Assembly: GCA_002697345.1 (NCBI GenBank)
Contig: NZVE01000069.1
Location: forward strand, 84,064-117,316
Length of the DNA: 33,253 nucleotides
Origin: Paracoccaceae bacterium
Lineage (GTDB): Bacteria > Pseudomonadota > Alphaproteobacteria > Rhodobacterales > Rhodobacteraceae
Direction: 5' to 3'
In this document: positions 1 to 8,297 of the stretch, one piece after another
Position numbering within the stretch: the first letter of the stretch is position 1
How the letters are laid out: each line of letters opens with the position of its first letter
Position numbers and translations under genes: made by a program
The notes under the pieces: generated by a model
Seen by the model: the letters and a program-made list of their open reading frames with translations, nothing else
Told to the model about the DNA's origin: nothing
Databases searched by the model: none

Positions 1-1556
1 CGCCCAACCTTCCAATATACATCACCAAGGTGATCATTAATAATAGGATCTACAGGAAGCAACTCTACGGCTCTTTCCATAGGTTCTATAGCCAGCTCAT
101 ATTTAGATAATCTATAAAATACCCAGCCTAGACTATCAATAATATAGCCACTTTTTGGTTTTTCAGATACTGCCATTTTAATCATTTGTAATGCTTCAGG
201 TAATTTTTTTCTTTGTTCTACAAGAGCATAACCTAAAAAATTCAAGACATCTGGTTGATTGGGAGATATTTTAAGTGCTTCCCTAAAATCGCTTTCCATT
301 TTTACAAAATTTTTCTGCTTTTCATAAAGTATGCCGCGATAGAAATATATTGGCCAACGTGGTTGGTTTCGAAGGTTAGCTAAATTTATTGCTGTGCTAT
401 ATGCTTCTAACGCCTCAATATCGCGGTCTGTTTCTCTTAACATGTTACCAAGAGAGGAATGAACAACTACATTATCATAATGGCTCTTTGAAAGAGATTT
501 TAAAACTTCAATTGATTCACTTTCCCTATTGAGGAGCGCAAGATTTTTTGCTCTCCCTAACTCTGCTAAAAGATAGTTTGGATTTTTTGGGTTTACAGAA
601 GAATACGAATCTAACGCTAAGTCATATTGCTGTAAATTTTCTAAAACATTTGCTACCTGCAATACAATGGTAGGATACTCTGGTCTTAAATATTCTGCGA
701 TCCTACTTAACAAAAGAACTTGGTTATGTTCAATTTTGTTTTTAAGTAACTTAGCTATAGTTAAGTATACTTCTGCAATGCCCTGTTTAGGGTTTGTAAT
801 GAAGTCGTACTCTATTAATAAATCTTCTTGAATCTTATTTTTCAAATCTATTAAAGGGAAGTGTGGGTTAAAACTTTTACTTAACTCATCTTCAATTAGC
901 TCTAAAGCTAGTTTTTTCTTGTTAACTTGTATCAGTATTTGAGCGTATGCCTCAACACCCCGAACATCAAGATCTATGACACCATACTTTTGTCCAGAGA
1001 AAATCTTTTCTGCTTCTTCAAAGTCACCTACCATTGCAACGGCAAGTGCCTCATGATATCTTGCTTGTTGTTGAAAGTTGATATTTTTTGAAATTTTATT
1101 AAACTCAAGTTTTGCCTGTGTCATTTCCCCTTTACCAATAAGTGCCCAAGCTTTTACAAGTCTATCAGTTAAGGGGTTGGCCCTACCGCTACGATTAATG
1201 TTCATTAAGACAGATCTAAAGTCGCCTTTTATTATTAAATTCGCATCTAGAATTAGGTTTGACGCAGTACTTTTACCCCCAATTAAAACATAATGTTTTG
1301 CAATCTTCTCAGCGTTCTTAAAGTCACCCTGACCGATTGATGAAAATAAAGCTTCACCCAATAGTGTAAGGTTAGTGGGGTCCTTATCGAGAACTTTCTC
1401 ATAATAATTTGAGGCAGTATTAAAATTCGAATGGGATATGGCGTGCTTGGCTGCTAAATAAGGGCCAACGAATCCGTCACTGTTATTTTTAGCCATGACG
1501 TTTGAGCTAAGCAGTCCCACTAATAAAACTAAATTTAAGAAAGATGTATTTTTCAT
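1..1556 (-). CDS. Secreted TPR-repeat protein, partial (C-terminus beyond window)
   Basis: About 518 codons read in one frame from an ATG at 1556 to the window edge, so the C-terminus is missing. The N-terminus is a clear Sec signal peptide: basic MKN, a hydrophobic stretch to about residue 20, and a likely cleavage after NVMA. The rest is helical and repetitive. TPR-like units are visible in the distal half, for example 'ALEAYSTAINL', 'DFREALKISPNQPDVLNFLGYAL' split over two helices, and a last unit near 'DPIINDHLGDVYWKVG'. GGAAG lies 7 bases before the ATG. It follows the ETF-QO gene on the same strand after an 84 bp gap and may be co-transcribed. Proteins of this type are periplasmic scaffolds; partner and exact role cannot be read from the sequence. 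In related alphaproteobacteria a similar TPR gene next to ETF-QO is followed by ispE, which would lie beyond the window; that is inference. Confidence 0.85.
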   Translation of the reverse strand, partial: MKNTSFLNLVLLVGLLSSNVMAKNNSDGFVGPYLAAKHAISHSNFNTASNYYEKVLDKDPTNLTLLGEALFSSIGQGDFKNAEKIAKHYVLIGGKSTASNLILDANLIIKGDFRSVLMNINRSGRANPLTDRLVKAWALIGKGEMTQAKLEFNKISKNINFQQQARYHEALAVAMVGDFEEAEKIFSGQKYGVIDLDVRGVEAYAQILIQVNKKKLALELIEDELSKSFNPHFPLIDLKNKIQEDLLIEYDFITNPKQGIAEVYLTIAKLLKNKIEHNQVLLLSRIAEYLRPEYPTIVLQVANVLENLQQYDLALDSYSSVNPKNPNYLLAELGRAKNLALLNRESESIEVLKSLSKSHYDNVVVHSSLGNMLRETDRDIEALEAYSTAINLANLRNQPRWPIYFYRGILYEKQKNFVKMESDFREALKISPNQPDVLNFLGYALVEQRKKLPEALQMIKMAVSEKPKSGYIIDSLGWVFYRLSKYELAIEPMERAVELLPVDPIINDHLGDVYWKVG

Positions 1557-1640
1557 TAGAGTGCTTCCGAGAAAAGACTAAAGTTTAATCTCATAATTAG
1601 AAAATCAAGTTTTGTTTATTTTTACCTCAATCATTAAATA

Positions 1641-3293
1641 TTACATGTTTGGATAATTAGGTCCATCTCCTCCTTGAGGAGTTGTCCATGTTATATTCTG
1701 GCTAGGGTCTTTAATATCACATGTTTTACAGTGAACACAATTTTGAAAATTTATTATAAAATTTTTGTTGTTATTGGAATCTACAGTAAACTCATAGACC
1801 CCAGCTGGGCAATACCTTTCAGAAAGGCCCCCAAAAATGGGGAGATTTACGTTTACTGGGATACTATTATCTGTCAATTTTAGATGAGTTGGTTGGTTTT
1901 CTTCGTGATTAGTCATCGCAAAGCTTACATTTGTTAAACGATCAAATGATATATTACCATCAGGTTTGCGATAGTTAATTTTCTTATGATTAGTAGCTTT
2001 CTCCGTTGATTCAGCATCAGTTTTTTTGTGTTTTAGTGTGCCTAAAAAAGAAAAACCAAACAAATTATTACACCACATATCTAATCCACCGACCAATAGA
2101 GAGGTTAATAAACCGTAGTTAGACCATAATGGTTTTACATTTCGAACACGCTTCAGGTCTTTCGAGATAATCCCAGAGCGAATCTCTAGATCATATGCTT
2201 CAAGTGTATCTCTTGATCTACCTTCTTTAATGGCAGTTACCGCTGCTTCTGCTGCCGCTATTCCAGAAAGCATTGCATTATGATTGCCTTTAATTCTAGG
2301 AACATTAACCATGCCAGCTGAACAGCCAAGAAGAACTCCTCCAGGGAAAGCTGTCTTGGGTAATGATTGCCAGCCTCCTTCTGTGATTGCCCTAGCCCCA
2401 TATGCTATGCGCTTTCCTCCCTCAAGAAGTTCCTTAACCATGGGATGATGTTTAAAACTTTGAAACTCCATATATGGGAAAAGGTAGGGGTTTTTATAAT
2501 TTAAATGGACAACAAATCCAACATAGACCTGGTTATTATCTAGGTGATAAATAAAAGACCCACCCCCAGCTTTTTTACCTAACGGCCACCCCATTGTGTG
2601 TGTTACAGTTCCTTCTGAATGTTTTTCAGGATTAATCTCCCAAATCTCTTTCATTCCAAGACCGTATTTTTGTGGTTGAGAGTCTTCATCTAGATTAAAT
2701 TTTTTAATCACTTTTTTTGATAACGATCCTCGTACTCCTTCTGATAAAAAAACGTATTTACCATGTAATTCTAGACCAGGCTCATAGGAATCGGATTTAG
2801 AACCATCAGAATTTATTCCAAACTCACCTGCTACTACGCCAACAAGTTCATCATTAGAACCATAAATTAACTCTGAACACGCCATCCCTGGAAAAACTTC
2901 TACACCAAGGTTTTCTGCATATTCAGCCATCCATCTACATACATTCCCCATAGAAACAATATAGTTTCCGTGATTGCTCATTAAGGGCGGCATTAGAAAA
3001 TTAGGAATTTTAATCTTTCCAGCTTCCCCTAGAATATAAAATTTATCATTTTTTACTGGTACTTTTACTGGTAGATCTAAGTCTTTCCAGTTTGGTATTA
3101 ATAGGTCTAAGCCTATAGGATCTAAAACAGCACCAGAAAGGATATGCGCTCCAACTTCCGAACCTTTTTCTAATACAACTACTGTTAAGTCAGAGTTTAA
3201 TTGCTTTACTCTTATTGCTGCACTTAGACCTGAAGGTCCAGCACCTACAATAACAACATCATAATCCATACTTTCACGTTGATATTCAGTCAT
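1641..3293 (-). CDS. Electron transfer flavoprotein-ubiquinone oxidoreductase (ETF-QO)
   Basis: Membrane-associated FAD/4Fe-4S enzyme that takes electrons from reduced ETF and gives them to ubiquinone, linking acyl-CoA dehydrogenases to the respiratory chain. The frame opens at a TTG at 3308, but the ATG at 3293 is preferred because GGGG lies about 9 bases upstream; this gives 550 residues, the usual size. An N-terminal Rossmann motif GAGPSG (about residues 17-22) binds FAD. The C-terminal cluster domain has CPAGVYEF (Cys about 495) and CVHCKTCDIKDP (Cys about 519, 522, 525), the four cysteines expected for the 4Fe-4S cluster. The middle carries the family's 'GWPLGKKAGGGSFIYH' and 'GMVNVPRIKGNHNAMLSGI' segments. 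It is divergent from lysA and upstream of the TPR gene. Its partners, etfA and etfB, are 24 kb away in the same window. Confidence 0.96.
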   Translation of the reverse strand: MTEYQRESMDYDVVIVGAGPSGLSAAIRVKQLNSDLTVVVLEKGSEVGAHILSGAVLDPIGLDLLIPNWKDLDLPVKVPVKNDKFYILGEAGKIKIPNFLMPPLMSNHGNYIVSMGNVCRWMAEYAENLGVEVFPGMACSELIYGSNDELVGVVAGEFGINSDGSKSDSYEPGLELHGKYVFLSEGVRGSLSKKVIKKFNLDEDSQPQKYGLGMKEIWEINPEKHSEGTVTHTMGWPLGKKAGGGSFIYHLDNNQVYVGFVVHLNYKNPYLFPYMEFQSFKHHPMVKELLEGGKRIAYGARAITEGGWQSLPKTAFPGGVLLGCSAGMVNVPRIKGNHNAMLSGIAAAEAAVTAIKEGRSRDTLEAYDLEIRSGIISKDLKRVRNVKPLWSNYGLLTSLLVGGLDMWCNNLFGFSFLGTLKHKKTDAESTEKATNHKKINYRKPDGNISFDRLTNVSFAMTNHEENQPTHLKLTDNSIPVNVNLPIFGGLSERYCPAGVYEFTVDSNNNKNFIINFQNCVHCKTCDIKDPSQNITWTTPQGGDGPNYPNM

Positions 3294-3452
3294 TTTATTG
3301 AGCCCCAACCGTTACCGCTTTAACCTTTCAATCTATTTAACTCCTAAAAATGGTAATTTGTAGTATTTTTTTTAAATCTTTTTAATCATGCTGGTTTTGA
3401 CTAAATTTTAAGAGTATAAGTTTAACAGTAATTTTATTAGGAACAGGTAATA

Positions 3453-4721
3453 ATGTCAGATCAATTTAGTTATAAGAATGATGAATTATTTGCCGAAGAT
3501 GTTTCTATTTCAACAATCTCTAAAGCGGTTGGCACACCCTTCTATTTATACTCAGCCACATCAATAATAGATAATTTTTTATCTTTGAAGAAATCTCTAG
3601 ATGGGCTGGAGAATTTAATTTGCTACGCTGTTAAGGCCAATTCCAATATTGCTATTTTAAAATTATTATCTCAGCTGGGTGCTGGTATGGATGTGGTTTC
3701 AATTGGGGAGTACTTGCGCGCAAAGGTAGCAGGGGTCCCTGGCGAAAAAATTGTTTTTTCCGGCGTTGGAAAACGTAGAGATGAAATATCTCAAGTTCTT
3801 ATTGGGGGTATAAAACAATTTAATATTGAGTCTGAGGCTGAATTAAATGTTTTAAATGAGATATCATTATCTTTGAATAAAAGAACTTCAATAACTATAA
3901 GAGTTAACCCCGATATTGACGCGAAAACTCATGAAAAAATTTCAACAGGAAAAAAAGATAATAAGTTTGGAATACCTATAAACCGAGCCAGAGAAGTTTA
4001 CCTTAAAGCATCACAAATGCTAGGAGTTAAGGTTGTAGGTGTAGACGTACATATAGGTAGTCAGCTAACAGACCTTGAACCATTTCGAATGGCATTTATT
4101 AAGGTAGCAGAGCTGGTGAATAATTTACTTAAAGATGGTCATGAAATTAATAGCTTAGATCTTGGGGGTGGTTTAGGAATTTCGTATAAAAAAACAAATG
4201 ATGTTCAACCTTCTCTCCAAGAGTACGGTCAAATAATAAGAGAAACAGTAGGCTCTCTAGGATGTGAAATATTGGTTGAGCCAGGTAGATTTATTGTTGG
4301 AAATGCGGGTATTTTAGTAAGTGAAATAATTTATAAAAAATTTGGTGAAGACAGAGAGTTTTTGATTGTTGATAGTGCAATGAATGACTTAATCAGACCC
4401 TCCCTTTATGCGGCTTATCATGAGATTTTGCCGATTAAGGAACCAAATAATAATTCAAGTTTTGTGTGTTACGACGTTGTTGGCCCTGTTTGTGAAACTG
4501 GGGATACTTTTGCAACTCAGCGAAGTTTAATGAAAATGGAATCAGGAGAACTATTAGCCTTTATGAGTGCTGGAGCTTACGGCTCTGTAATGGCTTCAGA
4601 GTACAATACTCGTCCATTGATTCCAGAAGTGTTAGTTAAAGGTGATAATTTTTCGATAATTCGTGCAAGGCCATTGGTAGAGGACATAATTCAGCGGGAT
4701 ATTGTGCCAGATTGGGTGTAG
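3453..4721 (+). CDS. lysA: Diaminopimelate decarboxylase
   Basis: PLP-dependent fold-III decarboxylase that converts meso-diaminopimelate to L-lysine, the last step of lysine synthesis. The 422 residues are full length for the family. The PLP lysine is Lys61 in 'YAVKANSN'. Other hallmarks are 'HIGSQLTD', the glycine-rich phosphate loop 'LDLGGGLGI', 'EPGRFIVGNAG', and the 'GPVCETGDTFA' segment that supplies the active-site cysteine from the partner subunit of the dimer. AGGAACAGG lies just upstream of the ATG. The gene is divergent from ETF-QO across 159 bp and is followed by a short possible hairpin and then an opposite-strand gene, so it looks monocistronic. The usual alphaproteobacterial neighbours (argH, a small lipoprotein) are absent here. 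Confidence 0.97.
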   Translation: MSDQFSYKNDELFAEDVSISTISKAVGTPFYLYSATSIIDNFLSLKKSLDGLENLICYAVKANSNIAILKLLSQLGAGMDVVSIGEYLRAKVAGVPGEKIVFSGVGKRRDEISQVLIGGIKQFNIESEAELNVLNEISLSLNKRTSITIRVNPDIDAKTHEKISTGKKDNKFGIPINRAREVYLKASQMLGVKVVGVDVHIGSQLTDLEPFRMAFIKVAELVNNLLKDGHEINSLDLGGGLGISYKKTNDVQPSLQEYGQIIRETVGSLGCEILVEPGRFIVGNAGILVSEIIYKKFGEDREFLIVDSAMNDLIRPSLYAAYHEILPIKEPNNNSSFVCYDVVGPVCETGDTFATQRSLMKMESGELLAFMSAGAYGSVMASEYNTRPLIPEVLVKGDNFSIIRARPLVEDIIQRDIVPDWV

Positions 4722-4725
4722 AGAA

Positions 4726-4748
4726 GCTTTATTAAAGCATTTTCTTAA
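4726..4748 (+). terminator. Weak hairpin after lysA, possible terminator
   Basis: Five bases after the lysA stop there is a short inverted repeat, GCTTT-ATT-AAAGC, followed by ATTTTCTT. The stem is only 5 bp, so this is at best a weak intrinsic terminator between lysA and the convergent gene. Confidence 0.3.
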
Positions 4749-4763
4749 AGGTTTTTATAATAT

Positions 4764-5174
4764 TTACCAAAAACTCAATATTTTTATAATGATATCACTA
4801 TTATAGACTGAATTAATACCATCTCTTATTAACTGCTGATATTCTAACATGAATTTCTCAGTAAATGGAAATTCATTTATAATTGCTGATGTTTTTGAGT
4901 ATAGGACGGTTAAAAGAAAAGCGGTTATAGCAAAAACCCACATAAAAATAGTTAACTTCTCAGAGTATTCCTCCTTTACTTCAGGTTTATCGAATTTTAA
5001 CTTATTTGAGATTATCTTTTCTTTTTTGGTAGTGATTATACTGTTGTCTTTTTCAAGTTTTCGTAGCGTAGTTTCATAAGCTACTTCTTTTTGTATTATC
5101 TCTAGTACTTTCTGATCGATATTATTAGTCATCTCTGGCTTTATATTATTTTTCTTTTTTTTTGAGTTTACCAT
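4764..5174 (-). CDS. Uncharacterised single-pass membrane protein with coiled-coil-like N-terminus
   Basis: A 136-residue protein that I do not recognise. The N-terminus is highly basic (KKKK within the first eight residues). Residues about 20-70 are charged, Lys/Glu-rich and probably helical or coiled coil. There is one strong transmembrane segment at about 74-92 ('FMWVFAITAFLLTVLY'), then a C-terminal tail of about 44 residues that contains no cysteine and no catalytic motif I can name. By the positive-inside rule the N-terminus should be cytoplasmic and the tail periplasmic. It is convergent with lysA and divergent from plsC. Base composition and lysine-rich codon use resemble the neighbours, so there is no sign of transfer. 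That it is a real gene rests on the clean open frame, the plausible topology and the lack of any competing gene; the opposite strand holds only a shorter frame. Confidence 0.65.
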   Translation of the reverse strand: MVNSKKKKNNIKPEMTNNIDQKVLEIIQKEVAYETTLRKLEKDNSIITTKKEKIISNKLKFDKPEVKEEYSEKLTIFMWVFAITAFLLTVLYSKTSAIINEFPFTEKFMLEYQQLIRDGINSVYNSDIIIKILSFW

Positions 5175-5354
5175 TTTGTGCTTTTCTAAAATAAAATATT
5201 TAAGGTTTAAGTGAATTAATTTAATAATGTTAAATAAAGTGTTATATTTCTACTTAAATTTCTTTCAGCTAAGTTGCTACAAGTTTGTATGATAGAGAAT
5301 ATACTATTAAGTTAGGTATCTTAAGCAAGGTACTAAAAAAATAATGAGGAACTA

Positions 5355-6092
5355 ATGGTCAAACGAAGTACAATATATATATATCAATGGGGCCGGTCTT
5401 TAATCTTTAATGTTCAAATGTACTTGTCTTTAATATGTTTCTCTTTAATCTTTTTGCCTTGGATGATTTTTAGTAGGAGGGGAGCTTTAGTAGCTGTTTG
5501 GTGTTTTGCGAACTATGTTAGGTGGTCTGCAGGCTGGCTTATAAATCTAAAAACAGAGATAAGAGGTAAGGTCCCAACTAATGAGGTTTTGATTGCATCC
5601 AAGCATCAGTCGTTCTTGGATATCATTATGATTTACAGCGTTATACCAAATGGACGCTTTATTATGAAAAGGGAGTTGTTATATATTCCTATATTCGGAC
5701 AGTATGCCTACAGACTTGGCTGTGTGGCTGTTAGTAGGGGTAAGAGAGGGCGTGCTATTTTTCAGATGTTAAAAGACTTGGAGCGACAAAGTACAATTGG
5801 GGGCCAGTTAGTAGTTTATCCTCAGGGTACTAGAGTCAAACCGGGCCAGAAAAAGCCTTATAAGATTGGAGCTGCATTAATATATGAAAAACTTGAGCAA
5901 ACTTGTATCCCCGTATCTACAAATGCTGGCTATTTTTGGCCTCGCAGAGGTGTATATAGGCACCCAGGTACTGCGGTTATAGAATTCTTAGACCCGATAT
6001 CACCCAAACTTGATAAAGGACATTTTTTAAAAAAACTTGAAGGGGTGATTGAAGCTTCTTCTGACAAGTTATTGTTTGAGACAAAGCGTTAA
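5355..6092 (+). CDS. plsC: 1-acyl-sn-glycerol-3-phosphate acyltransferase (PlsC family)
   Basis: Inner-membrane acyltransferase that adds the second acyl chain to lysophosphatidic acid to make phosphatidic acid, the precursor of all glycerophospholipids. It has 245 residues with a hydrophobic N-terminus (about 16-38). Motif I is HQSFLD (His84 to Asp89), the HX4D catalytic pair. Motif III reads 'VYPQGTR' (about 155-161), with Gln158 where the canonical motif has Glu. 'PIFGQYAYRLGCVAVSRG' fits motif II. GAGGA lies 5 bases before the ATG. It is convergent with accA (14 bp gap) and divergent from the unknown membrane protein. The substrate is inferred from family; a lyso-ornithine-lipid acyltransferase cannot be excluded from sequence alone. 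Confidence 0.88.
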   Translation: MVKRSTIYIYQWGRSLIFNVQMYLSLICFSLIFLPWMIFSRRGALVAVWCFANYVRWSAGWLINLKTEIRGKVPTNEVLIASKHQSFLDIIMIYSVIPNGRFIMKRELLYIPIFGQYAYRLGCVAVSRGKRGRAIFQMLKDLERQSTIGGQLVVYPQGTRVKPGQKKPYKIGAALIYEKLEQTCIPVSTNAGYFWPRRGVYRHPGTAVIEFLDPISPKLDKGHFLKKLEGVIEASSDKLLFETKR

Positions 6093-6106
6093 AAATACTT
6101 TTATTA

Positions 6107-7069
6107 TTACGCAACAAAGGTTTTTTGACCCACTGATAGATATTTTTCGCGCCTATCTTTAATCAAAGTATTACTGTCCTGTCCTTTAAACTCAAGAAGC
6201 ATTTCATTTATTGTAACACCTACAGCTTGTATAACTTCATTTTTAAATCTTTGGGCGCCCCCTGTAGGCTCAGGTATTATTATATCGCATACACCTAGTT
6301 TTTTCAAATCTTGCGCTGTTAATTTAAGCGCTTCGGCAGCCTCTCGCATTTTCTCTGAGTTCTTCCATAATATTGAGGCGCAACCTTCGGGACTAATGAC
6401 TGAATAGATAGAGTGCTCTAACATAGCAACTTTATTAGCTGTCGCGAAGGCTACTGCTCCACCAGAACCACCCTCACCAATAATAACAGAAATCAATGGG
6501 ACACCTATTTTTAGACATTTTTGTGTAGATCTTGCTATAGCCTCTGACTGCCCGCGTTCTTCCGCACCTTTTCCTGGGTATGCTCCGGGGGTGTCTACAA
6601 GTGTAAGCACTGGAAGATTGAAGCGATGAGCAAGGTCCATCAACCTAATGGCCTTGCGATACCCTTCAGGTCGCGCCATACCGAAGTTTCTTTCTATCCT
6701 ACTTTTTGTATCTGATCCTTTTTCATGACCGATTACAATTAAAGAGTGTTCACCAAAACGAGCAAGGCCCCCCATTACCGCGTGATCATCCGCAAAATTT
6801 CTATCCCCAGCTAGAGGAATATACTCTTCAAATAAATTTTCTATATAATCTTTACAATGTGGTCTATCTGGGTGTCTTGCAACCTGGCATTTTCTCCAAG
6901 CGGTTAGATTGCCATATAAGCTTTTTAATAGTTTATCTGCCTTAATTTCTAGCGAACGAATCTCATCATCTACATTCAAATCTTTATCATCACGAGCTAG
7001 AGAACGAAGTTCTTCAGCTTTTGAATACATCTCAGCTAAGGGTTTTTCAAATTCGAGATAATTTGTCAT
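6107..7069 (-). CDS. accA: Acetyl-CoA carboxylase carboxyltransferase subunit alpha
   Basis: Alpha subunit of the carboxyltransferase half of acetyl-CoA carboxylase, which makes malonyl-CoA for fatty-acid synthesis together with AccD and biotinylated AccB. The 320 residues match the family. Visible signatures are an N-terminal '[10 protein letters not shown]', '[16 protein letters not shown]', '[14 protein letters not shown]', '[19 protein letters not shown]' (about 156-173) and the oxyanion-hole loop '[11 protein letters not shown]' (about 198-208). AAGGA lies 8 bases before the ATG. It follows the MDR oxidoreductase on the same strand after a 163 bp gap that could hold its own promoter. accB, accC and accD are not in the window. 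Confidence 0.97.
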   Translation of the reverse strand: MTNYLEFEKPLAEMYSKAEELRSLARDDKDLNVDDEIRSLEIKADKLLKSLYGNLTAWRKCQVARHPDRPHCKDYIENLFEEYIPLAGDRNFADDHAVMGGLARFGEHSLIVIGHEKGSDTKSRIERNFGMARPEGYRKAIRLMDLAHRFNLPVLTLVDTPGAYPGKGAEERGQSEAIARSTQKCLKIGVPLISVIIGEGGSGGAVAFATANKVAMLEHSIYSVISPEGCASILWKNSEKMREAAEALKLTAQDLKKLGVCDIIIPEPTGGAQRFKNEVIQAVGVTINEMLLEFKGQDSNTLIKDRREKYLSVGQKTFVA

Positions 7070-7232
7070 TTATTTTTCCTTGGTAGATTCAAGAGCGTAA
7101 CTGTTTTTCATAATACTTCACATAGATGATGGTAAGACTACTAGCATTAATAGACTGTCTAATTATTAATGGCAATTTAGTATCACTAGAGGTAGCCCTC
7201 CAGAACAAGATGTAACCTCTTTCTAGGTAAAC

Positions 7233-8267
7233 TTACTTTGGATCATTACCTACTCGAACTAGCTGTTTTCCAAAATTTTTCCCTTCTAAAAGGTCTAAGA
7301 AAGATTGAGGTGCGGAACTGAGTCCAAGGGAAATAGTTTCTTTATATTTTATTGTTCCGTTGCTTACCATTGGAGCGACTTCTTCAAGGAACGCGTCCAG
7401 CCTATCATAGTGGTCAAAAATAATAAAACCACGAACTCGTAAGCGCTGTCTAAGTATGGCTCCCCAAACTGTGGGGATGGGCCCTGCAGTTTTAGTGGCT
7501 TCTGGTGAGTACCACGCAATCATCCCGCAAAGGGCAATTCTTGCAAAGGTATTCAGCAATGGCAATATTGCTTCTAATGTTTTTCCACCAACATTTTCAA
7601 AGTAACAGTCTACACCGTTTGGTGCCGCGACACTAATCTGTTTTCGTAGTTCGTGGAGGCTTGCAGATTTATGATCAATACAAACATCATATCCTAACTC
7701 ATTTATAGCATATTGTGTTTTGTCGTACCCCCCAGCAATTCCTATGACCCGCATGCCTTTAAGCTTTGCCAATTGGCCAGCTAGACTCCCAACGGCACCA
7801 GTTGCCGCAGATATAACAATTGTTTCTCCAGGTTGAGCTTCTAAAATATCATTTAACCCCACCCAAGCGGTTAAGCCTGGCATACCGAGAACTCCTAGGT
7901 TTGAAGAAATTGGCGCGATGATAGGATCAATTTTTCTAACTCCAATACCTTTGGAAATACCGTGGGAAGTCCATCCAAGGCGATCTAATATTATGTCTCC
8001 CACAGAGTAATCAGGGTTATTAGATTCCATAACCTCGGCTACGCAACCTCCTTCCATAGTTTCATCAATCCCTACCGGTGGCGAATACGATTTCGTATCA
8101 TTCATCCTTCCCCTCATGTATGGATCTAAAGATAGCCATATGGTGCGTGCTAGGAACTCATTGGGGCCTGGTTGGGGCAATTCGGCTGTTTCTAACCTGA
8201 AGTTACCAAGCTCGGCATCTCCCAAAGGTCTATTAGCTAGAACAATGCTATCCATTTTTTGTACCAT
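7233..8267 (-). CDS. Zinc-independent MDR-family NADP-dependent oxidoreductase (alkenal/enone reductase type)
   Basis: 344-residue medium-chain dehydrogenase/reductase that lacks the zinc-ligand pattern of alcohol dehydrogenases. It starts with the leukotriene B4 dehydrogenase/CurA-type pattern 'RPLGD...NFRLETAELP' and 'WLSLDPYMRGRM'. The cofactor loop is 'ISAATGAVGSLAGQLAKLKG', followed by 'GCD/GYD' and 'GVDCYFENVGG', all typical of enone or prostaglandin reductases that reduce alpha,beta-unsaturated carbonyls with NADPH. AGGAAA upstream supports the first ATG over the internal Met at residue 5. It lies 30 bp after the PatB-like gene on the same strand and is probably co-transcribed with it. 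The natural substrate cannot be assigned; a detoxifying role is the family default. Confidence 0.9.
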   Translation of the reverse strand: MVQKMDSIVLANRPLGDAELGNFRLETAELPQPGPNEFLARTIWLSLDPYMRGRMNDTKSYSPPVGIDETMEGGCVAEVMESNNPDYSVGDIILDRLGWTSHGISKGIGVRKIDPIIAPISSNLGVLGMPGLTAWVGLNDILEAQPGETIVISAATGAVGSLAGQLAKLKGMRVIGIAGGYDKTQYAINELGYDVCIDHKSASLHELRKQISVAAPNGVDCYFENVGGKTLEAILPLLNTFARIALCGMIAWYSPEATKTAGPIPTVWGAILRQRLRVRGFIIFDHYDRLDAFLEEVAPMVSNGTIKYKETISLGLSSAPQSFLDLLEGKNFGKQLVRVGNDPK

Positions 8268-8297
8268 TTTAATTTCCTACTACTTTTATAATTATTT

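Noticed and set aside
4849-5079. 76-codon plus-strand frame opposite the unknown membrane protein
   Set aside because: It is shorter than the minus-strand frame and lacks a start signal. Its hydrophobicity is explained as the complement of Lys-rich codons.
7188-7226. Inverted repeat AGAGGT/ACCTCT upstream of accA
   Set aside because: A 6 bp stem with a loop of about 21 bases and no T-tract; not convincing as terminator or operator.
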